Positions 5,704 to 10,061 of a DNA stretch of 10,061 nt are shown one piece after another. A model generated the notes under the pieces. That model was not told where the DNA came from. It did no database searches and worked only from the letters and a program-made list of their open reading frames with translations. Location: contig JBBSMX010000151.1 in the NCBI GenBank assembly GCA_038232935.1, positions 1 through 10,061 on the forward strand, in the 5' to 3' direction. This DNA is from JBBSMX01 sp038232935. GTDB lineage: Bacteria; Bacteroidota; Rhodothermia; Rhodothermales; JANQRZ01. The translations under genes were made by a program, and so were the position numbers. Every line of letters begins with the position of its first letter. The stretch's first letter is position 1.

Positions 5704-8225
5704 CCTGCCGCGCGTAGGACTTCCAGCGGTGGGCGGCGAAGGACGCCCCGGCTCCCCATCAGCCCGATCCCCACCGTCAGCGCCGGCACGACGAGGAGGG
5801 CGACGAGCACGGCGCCCCACGATGGCACGAACGGCACGTCGAAGGCGAACGTCGAGAGCGCCCACCCGCCGACGAGGGCGAGGGCGACGCCGACCGTCGC
5901 GGCGAGGAGGCCGAGCAGGAGGTACTCCGCGAAGAGGATCTGCCCGACCTGCGGCCGGCTCGCGCCGAGCGTCCGCAGGAGCACGCTCTCCTCGATCCGC
6001 TGGAGTTTCGAGATCAGCACGGCCCCGGCCAGCACGACGAGGCCCGTCAGGATCGAGAACAGCGCCATGAACTGGAGCACGAACGCGACGCGCCCGAGCA
6101 CGCCCTCGATCAGGCCGAGTACGAGGCGCACGTCCACGACCGAGACGTTGGGGAACGCCTCGACGAGCGATCGCTGCAGCCGAGCCGATGTCTCGGCATC
6201 GACGGCGCGGGTGAGCACGATGTCGAACTGCGGCGCGGCGTCGAGCGGGCCGGTAGGGAAGACGGCGAAGAAGTTGGGCTGCACGCGCGTCCAGTCCACG
6301 TCGCGCAGGCTCGCGACCACGCTCTCGATGGGGACGCCCTGCACGTTCCACGTCAGCCGGTCGCCGACGCCGACCCCGAGGTCGCCAGCGATCCCGCTTT
6401 CCAGCGAGACGGGGACGAGGGCGGTATCCGCCGGGACGCTTCCGATAAAGGTGCCTGCCGCCAGTTGCTCCGAGCCGACGAGCGCGTCGCGGTACGTCGA
6501 GCGGTACTCGCGGCGGAGGGCCCAGTCGGGCAGGTTCACCGTCGAGTCCTGGCGGAGCGAGTCCGTGCCGAGTCCGTTGATCGCCGCGAGGCTCATCGTC
6601 ACGACGGGGATCTGTGCAATCGCGGGTTCGCCCTCCGCGTCGAGGAGGGCAGTGACGCCTTCGCGCTGGTCGGGCTGGATGTCGAACAGGATCAGGCCGG
6701 GCCGCTCGCCCTCACTCGTGATCGCGACTTGGTCGAGGAGGGAGGTCTGGACGAGGTAGAGCGTGGTGATGAGGAACGTGCCCAGCCCAAGCGTGAGCAT
6801 GAGCACGAGCGTCTGGTTGCCGGGCCGGTAGAGGTTGGCGAGGCCCTGCCGCCACGTGTACGGCCAGCTCTCGGGGAAGAAGCGCCGTACCGCCGCCATC
6901 GCCCCCCACGCCGCGAGCGCGAGCAGCCCGAGCACGGCCCCGACGCCGAGCGGGAAGCCGACCGCCGCGCGCCAATCGCCGGTCTGCGTCCACGCGAACG
7001 CGGCCACACCGAGCGCGATGAGCACGACGATGGCCCACCGCAGCGGGTCGAACCGGTCCTCGGCTTCGGCGCCCGGACGGATCGCCCGCAGCGGTGGGAT
7101 CCGGCGGACACGCACGAGCGGCAGCAGGGCGAACACGAGCGCCACCGCGAGCCCGAGCCCGACGCCTTCCGCCACCGCCCGCCACGACACGGCGAAGTTC
7201 ACCGACACCGGCAGGAACGGCCCGAGCACGCGCGGCAGCAGCGTCTGCACCGCGACGCCGAGCACGGCCCCGAGCACGGCCCCGACGAGCCCGAGCGCTG
7301 CCGCTTGCAGCACGTACGCCCGGAGCGTCTGCCCCGCCGTCGCCCCGAGGCAGCGGAGCGTGGCGATGGTGTCGGCCTTCTGGCGGACGTAGACCGTGAT
7401 CGCGCTCGCCACACCGATGCCGCCGAGCAGGAGCGCGATGAAGCCGACGAGGGAGAGGAACCGGTTCAGGTTGCCGAGCGCGTCGTTCCAGTCCTGCTGG
7501 GCACCCGCGGCCGTCTCGCCCCGCAGGCTCTGCACGGCCAGCCGGTCGCCGATCTCAGCCAGCACGGCGTCCGGGTCGGCATCGGCGAAGAGGAAGTGCT
7601 GCCGGTATTCGACGCGGCTGCCGAAGCCGATGAGCGTCGTGTCGAGAGCGGCAAAGGGGACGTACACGCGCGGCCCGACGAACGAGCCGACGCCGGTCTG
7701 CCCCGCGATCTCGTCTATGCCACCGGCGATCCGGTACGTCCGCTCGCCGACGCGGACGGAGTCACCGGGCTCGACGTCGAACTGGAGGAGGAGCGAGGCG
7801 TCCACGAGCGCTTCGCCGCGCTGCTGGTACGTGGTCGCCGCGCTGTCCGGCGTCGTCACGATCTCGCCGTAGTAGGGGAAACGGCCTTCGAGGGCGCGGA
7901 TCTCGGTCAGCCTCGCGTTGCCGGTTTCGGGGAAGAACGCCATCGAGGCGAAGGCGAGCTCGCGGGCCTGCTCGCCGGGATAGGCCTGGGCGACCGAGTC
8001 CACGAGGGCCTTGTCTTTCTTGCCGAAGGACCGCCGTGCCCAGATCGTGAGGTCGGAGCCGGTGAGCGTCTGGGCCTGCTCGGTGACGGCCGTCTCCAGA
8101 CTCTCGGCGAACGAGCGGATCGACACGAGCGCGGCCACACCGAGCGCCATCGAGGCGACGAAGAGGAGCAGCCGACGGCGGGCGCTGCGGCTGTCGCGCC
8201 AAGCGAACGTGGGGGAGAAGGGCAT
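5700..8225 (-). CDS. ybbP: YbbP-type ABC transporter permease (two FtsX domains)
   Basis: This 841-residue permease belongs to the MacB/LolCDE/FtsX superfamily (type VII ABC systems), which move lipids, lipoproteins or hydrophobic compounds from the inner membrane by mechanical coupling rather than transport through the bilayer. The YbbP-like plan is visible: a first membrane span (about 19-37), a large periplasmic domain (about 40-250), a first FtsX block of three spans (about 256-372) ending VRVRRIPPLRAIRPG, two extra central spans (about 397-442), another span (472-494), a second periplasmic domain (about 500-705), and a final FtsX block (about 714-822) ending RRPPLEVLRAAG. The length is near that of E. 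coli YbbP. ATG 8225 gives the family N-terminus (FAWRDSR). It is 52 nt behind the ATPase gene and likely co-transcribed. The substrate is unknown. Confidence 0.93.
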   Translation of the reverse strand: MPFSPTFAWRDSRSARRRLLLFVASMALGVAALVSIRSFAESLETAVTEQAQTLTGSDLTIWARRSFGKKDKALVDSVAQAYPGEQARELAFASMAFFPETGNARLTEIRALEGRFPYYGEIVTTPDSAATTYQQRGEALVDASLLLQFDVEPGDSVRVGERTYRIAGGIDEIAGQTGVGSFVGPRVYVPFAALDTTLIGFGSRVEYRQHFLFADADPDAVLAEIGDRLAVQSLRGETAAGAQQDWNDALGNLNRFLSLVGFIALLLGGIGVASAITVYVRQKADTIATLRCLGATAGQTLRAYVLQAAALGLVGAVLGAVLGVAVQTLLPRVLGPFLPVSVNFAVSWRAVAEGVGLGLAVALVFALLPLVRVRRIPPLRAIRPGAEAEDRFDPLRWAIVVLIALGVAAFAWTQTGDWRAAVGFPLGVGAVLGLLALAAWGAMAAVRRFFPESWPYTWRQGLANLYRPGNQTLVLMLTLGLGTFLITTLYLVQTSLLDQVAITSEGERPGLILFDIQPDQREGVTALLDAEGEPAIAQIPVVTMSLAAINGLGTDSLRQDSTVNLPDWALRREYRSTYRDALVGSEQLAAGTFIGSVPADTALVPVSLESGIAGDLGVGVGDRLTWNVQGVPIESVVASLRDVDWTRVQPNFFAVFPTGPLDAAPQFDIVLTRAVDAETSARLQRSLVEAFPNVSVVDVRLVLGLIEGVLGRVAFVLQFMALFSILTGLVVLAGAVLISKLQRIEESVLLRTLGASRPQVGQILFAEYLLLGLLAATVGVALALVGGWALSTFAFDVPFVPSWGAVLVALLVVPALTVGIGLMGSRGVLRRPPLEVLRAAG

Positions 8226-8277
8226 GAGTCGGGGAGACGGAGGACCGGGTAGGCGAAGGGTGCGGTGCTGAAGAGGG

Positions 8278-9033
8278 TCAGGAGGCTCCGTCTCCTCGGC
8301 TCTTCGGCTCCTCAGCCCGGATCACGTGGCCGTTTCCCGAGGGCAGAGCGGCAGGGTGCGCCGCCTCATCCGAGACGAGCTTCCCGCCGCGAAGCCGGAG
8401 GATGCGCTCCGTCCGGCGCGCGAGGTCGAGGTCGTGCGTGACGACGACGAGGGCGGTGCCGGCCTCGGCGTTGAGGTCGAACAGGAGGTCCTCGACGCGG
8501 CTGCTCGTCTCGGCGTCGAGGTTGCCCGTGGGCTCGTCGGCGAAGAGGATGCGGGGCCGGTTGATGAAGGCGCGGGCGAGGGCGACGCGCTGCTGCTCGC
8601 CGCCGGAGAGCTGGGCCGGGTAGTGGCTCGTGCGGTCGCCCAACCCGACGCGGTCAAGCAGGCGTTCGGCCGCGTCGTGGGCGCGCTCGCCGCGCAGTTC
8701 CAGCGGGACCATCACATTCTCCAGCGCCGTCAGCGTCGGGATGAGGCGGAACTGCTGGAAGATGAAGCCGACGGAGCGTCCGCGCGTGCGGGCACGGGCG
8801 TCCTCATCGAGGTCTTCCAGCGCCTCGCCGCAGAGGACGACGGAGCCGGAGGAGGGCCGGTCGAGTCCAGCGGAGAGGCCGAGCAGCGTCGTCTTCCCGC
8901 TCCCGCTCGGGCCGACGACGGCGCACGTCGCCCCGTCGTCGAGGTCGAACGACACGTCGTCGAGGACGGTGAGGCGGCGGCTCCCGCTCTCGAAGGTCTT
9001 GGTGAGATGGCGGGCGGAGAGGGCGAGCGACAC
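8278..9033 (-). CDS. ybbA: YbbA/LolD-type ABC transporter ATPase
   Basis: The cytoplasmic ATPase powers the permease encoded next to it. The 251-residue protein has Walker A GPSGSGKT (41-48), the Q loop in FIFQQFRLIPTLTALENV (90-107), the signature LSGGEQQRVALARA (142-155), Walker B ILFADEPTGNLD (162-173) and the switch His in VVTHD (197-201), all intact. The FQQFRLIPTLTALENV and EPTGNLD forms are characteristic of the MacB/LolD/YbbA branch. The start is the GTG at 9033-9031: it is the only start codon seen that places the usual LSARHLTKTF beginning, and the longer frame to 9333 would run through the divergent hydrolase gene. The C-terminus carries a charged tail of about 25 residues past the core. 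No ribosome site is evident. Confidence 0.94.
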   Translation of the reverse strand: MSLALSARHLTKTFESGSRRLTVLDDVSFDLDDGATCAVVGPSGSGKTTLLGLSAGLDRPSSGSVVLCGEALEDLDEDARARTRGRSVGFIFQQFRLIPTLTALENVMVPLELRGERAHDAAERLLDRVGLGDRTSHYPAQLSGGEQQRVALARAFINRPRILFADEPTGNLDAETSSRVEDLLFDLNAEAGTALVVVTHDLDLARRTERILRLRGGKLVSDEAAHPAALPSGNGHVIRAEEPKSRGDGAS

Positions 9034-9083
9034 GAGGCGGCGGGCTGGTGGACGGGGAACGCTGGTACGACCGCCGCCGACGC

Positions 9084-9095
9084 CTGTTGCAACAG
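9084..9095. promoter_or_regulatory. perfect 12-bp palindrome in the ybbA/tesA divergent region
   Basis: CTGTTGCAACAG reads the same on both strands. It lies 51 bp upstream of the ybbA GTG and 89 bp upstream of the tesA ATG, within the 151-bp region that must hold both promoters. The overlapping segments GTTGC (9086-9090) and GCAAC (9095-9099) also form an inverted pair. It is a reasonable operator candidate for a dimeric regulator controlling both transcripts. No known family's site is matched with confidence, and no clear -10/-35 pair could be assigned for either gene. Confidence 0.4.
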
Positions 9096-9184
9096 CAACC
9101 CTGTTTCGAGGAGCGTTCACGAGGGGGCGGAACAGCCCTTTCCGCTTGCGGTTTGCCTGCCACGCTCTCGCAACCCTCCACGTT

Positions 9185-9907
9185 ATGCTTCGCCTCTGCG
9201 CCTTCGGCATGCTCCTCCTCTCGGTGTCCCTCCCCGCCTGCACCTCCTCTCCGGATTCGGGCGCTGACGCCGCCTCGCCCGCTCCGCCCAGCGTGGCCTC
9301 CGAAACGGCACCCGAGGCCGAGAACGCGCTCACCGTCGTCTATCTCGGCGATTCGCTCACGGCCGGGTACGGACTGTCGGGCGGGGCGGAGCAGGCATAT
9401 CCCGCCCTCATCCAGGCTAAGACCGACTCGCTCGGCTGGAACGTGCGCACCGTCAACGCGGGCGTCAGCGGCGACACCTCGGCCGGCGGCCTCCGTCGGA
9501 TCGAGTGGCTCGCCTCCCGCCAGCCCATCGACGTGCTCGTGATCGCCCTCGGCGCGAACGACGGCCTGCGCGGCCTCCCCACCGATGCGCTGCGCGAGAA
9601 CCTCGAAGGCATTATCGCCCGTGCCCGCGCCGCCAGCCCGGATGTACGCGTCGTCCTCGCCGGCATGATGGTGCCGACGAACATGGGCGGCGATTACGGC
9701 CGCCGCTTTAACGAGGTCTACCGCGCCGTGGCCGATGCGCGCGATGCCGTCCTCGTTCCGTTCCTGCTCGACGGTGTCGGCGGTGTCCGCGCCCTGAATC
9801 AGGCTGACGGCGTCCATCCCACGGCCGGGGGGCAGCGGATCATGGCCGAGACCGTGTGGGCGACGCTGCGGCCCGTGCTCGAAGCGGCCCGCGCCCAAGC
9901 GCCGTAG
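9185..9907 (+). CDS. tesA: TesA-like SGNH/GDSL hydrolase, predicted lipoprotein
   Basis: This 240-residue enzyme belongs to the TesA/arylesterase group of SGNH hydrolases (acyl-CoA thioesterase I / lysophospholipase L1 in E. coli), acting on ester or thioester bonds of lipids. All four blocks are present: YLGDSLTAGYG (53-63, nucleophile S57), NAGVSGDTSAGG (91-102, G93), ALGANDGLRG (121-130, N125) and DGVHP (208-212, D208 and H211). The N-terminus has a hydrophobic segment (4-17) ending in a lipobox-like LPAC with Cys19, then a Ser/Ala/Pro-rich linker (20-48). The mature enzyme is therefore probably lipid-anchored in the periplasm, unlike E. coli TesA, which is soluble. ATG 9185 is chosen because it begins the signal peptide; the frame stays open upstream without coding features. 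It is divergent from ybbA-ybbP, as in E. coli, suggesting a shared function. Confidence 0.93.
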   Translation: MLRLCAFGMLLLSVSLPACTSSPDSGADAASPAPPSVASETAPEAENALTVVYLGDSLTAGYGLSGGAEQAYPALIQAKTDSLGWNVRTVNAGVSGDTSAGGLRRIEWLASRQPIDVLVIALGANDGLRGLPTDALRENLEGIIARARAASPDVRVVLAGMMVPTNMGGDYGRRFNEVYRAVADARDAVLVPFLLDGVGGVRALNQADGVHPTAGGQRIMAETVWATLRPVLEAARAQAP

Positions 9908-9925
9908 CGTCGCCTGAGAACTGGG

Positions 9926-9931
9926 TAGATT
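9926..9931 (+). promoter_or_regulatory. possible -10 box before the right-edge gene
   Basis: TAGATT is the most promoter-like hexamer in the 62-bp gap after tesA. Transcription would begin near 9938, a few bases before the hairpin at 9943-9969. There is no recognisable -35 box at the usual distance, so the call is weak and the gene could be read through from tesA. Confidence 0.25.
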
Positions 9932-9942
9932 CAAACGGTCGT

Positions 9943-9969
9943 CGCAACACCTCAACGGAGGCAGTTGCG
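9943..9969 (+). promoter_or_regulatory. hairpin enclosing the ribosome site of the right-edge gene
   Basis: CGCAAC (9943-9948) pairs perfectly with GTTGCG (9964-9969), and inside it CCTC (9950-9953) pairs with GAGG (9958-9961) around the tetraloop AACG. Only a 1x2 internal loop interrupts ten base pairs. The inner 3' strand is the Shine-Dalgarno GGAGG (9957-9961), 8 nt before ATG 9970. Folded, the RNA would hide the ribosome site and abut the start codon, so it could gate translation. The pairing is seen directly; a control function is inferred. Confidence 0.5.
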
Positions 9970-10061
9970 ATGAGTACTCGGAAGCGGAGTTCGGACAAGG
10001 CGGGGCGAGGCCCTCTGGGATCTCTGGGGCGACCCCCGGCCGCACACCGTGAGCATCAGCA
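9970..10061 (+). CDS. N-terminal fragment of an unrecognised protein, probable frameshift
   Basis: ATG 9970 follows a strong GGAGG with 8-nt spacing. The frame begins MSTRKRSSDKAG and stays open to the window end. However, past the GGGG run at 10002-10005 this frame looks non-coding: 10 of 18 codons end in G or C. The adjacent frame reads EALWDLWGDPRPHTVSIS with 17 of 18 codons ending in G or C. Removing one G would join the two parts as KAG-EALWDLWGDPRP. The simplest reading is a one-base insertion, by sequencing/assembly error or a real mutation. The joined N-terminus is basic then acidic/aromatic, with no signal peptide in the visible part. I do not recognise the family. Confidence 0.5.
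   Translation, partial: MSTRKRSSDKAGRGPLGSLGRPPAAHREHQ

Noticed and set aside
4942..6351. Minus-strand open frame of about 469 codons across the rimK end, the Pr6Pr gene and the ybbP end
   Set aside because: It runs antisense to two well supported genes and out of frame with a third; composition is Arg/Asp/Glu-rich shadow type.
6465..8252. + strand open frame of about 595 codons opposite the permease gene
   Set aside because: It is a Glu/Arg/His-rich, low-complexity shadow of the ybbP-like gene with no motif and no plausible start region.
9034..9333. N-terminal extension of the ABC ATPase to an ATG at 9333
   Set aside because: It would add 100 basic, non-family residues antisense to the tesA signal region; the GTG at 9033 gives the normal family start.
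8804..10045. Minus-strand open frame of about 413 codons covering the tesA region
   Set aside because: It is antisense to the complete four-block SGNH hydrolase and has no recognisable domain.
1..10061. CRISPR array, mobile element or defence island
   Set aside because: I found no spaced identical repeats, transposase or integrase motifs, terminal inverted repeats or known defence genes on either strand.

Overview
The window is about 10 kb of GC-rich bacterial chromosome, with third codon positions in real genes mostly G or C. The genes are housekeeping and accessory-envelope types. I see no rRNA, tRNA, insertion sequence, CRISPR array or prophage gene. The mix (pyrR next to pyrB, E. coli-like RimK, weak or absent Shine-Dalgarno sites at many starts) fits a Gram-negative bacterium. 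A member of the Rhodothermia/Bacteroidota group is my guess, but the taxonomy is inference only.

Left part (1-1345): the 3' end of an unrecognised + strand gene stops at 150 over a hairpin. A 253-bp non-coding gap with an unusually AT-rich pocket follows. A minus-strand DUF58/von Willebrand A-like gene (404-1345) faces the partial gene.

Central + strand block (1427-5703): a small HEAGH-type membrane metallopeptidase comes first. After it comes a tightly packed run: pyrR, pyrB (8-nt gap), rimB (ATGA overlap with pyrB), rimK (72-nt gap with a good ribosome site) and a Pr6Pr-type membrane protein (9-nt gap). PyrR and PyrB are the regulator and second enzyme of pyrimidine synthesis. RimK adds glutamates to ribosomal protein S6 in known systems, and RimB-family proteases are its functional partners. 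The layout therefore joins nucleotide synthesis to ribosome modification. Upstream of pyrR are three in-phase 10-bp units of the form CGG-NN-CCG-NN, a plausible operator or leader structure.

Right part (5700-9907): minus-strand ybbP-like permease and ybbA-like ATPase genes, and divergently a TesA-like SGNH hydrolase gene. This is the same divergent tesA / ybbA-ybbP arrangement known from E. coli, but here the hydrolase carries a lipobox and is probably membrane-anchored. A perfect 12-bp palindrome lies in the shared intergenic region. The ybbP gene and the Pr6Pr gene converge and overlap by 4 bp.

Right edge (9970-10061): the start of another + strand gene. Its ribosome site sits inside a strong hairpin, and its reading frame seems to shift by one base at a GGGG run, which may be a sequence error or a real lesion.

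The most worthwhile second looks are the CGG-NN-CCG repeats before pyrR, the ribosome-site hairpin and frameshift at the right edge, the lipoprotein version of the TesA-YbbAP module, and the pyrB-rimB translational coupling. I did not find clear evidence of a wholly new defence or mobile system.
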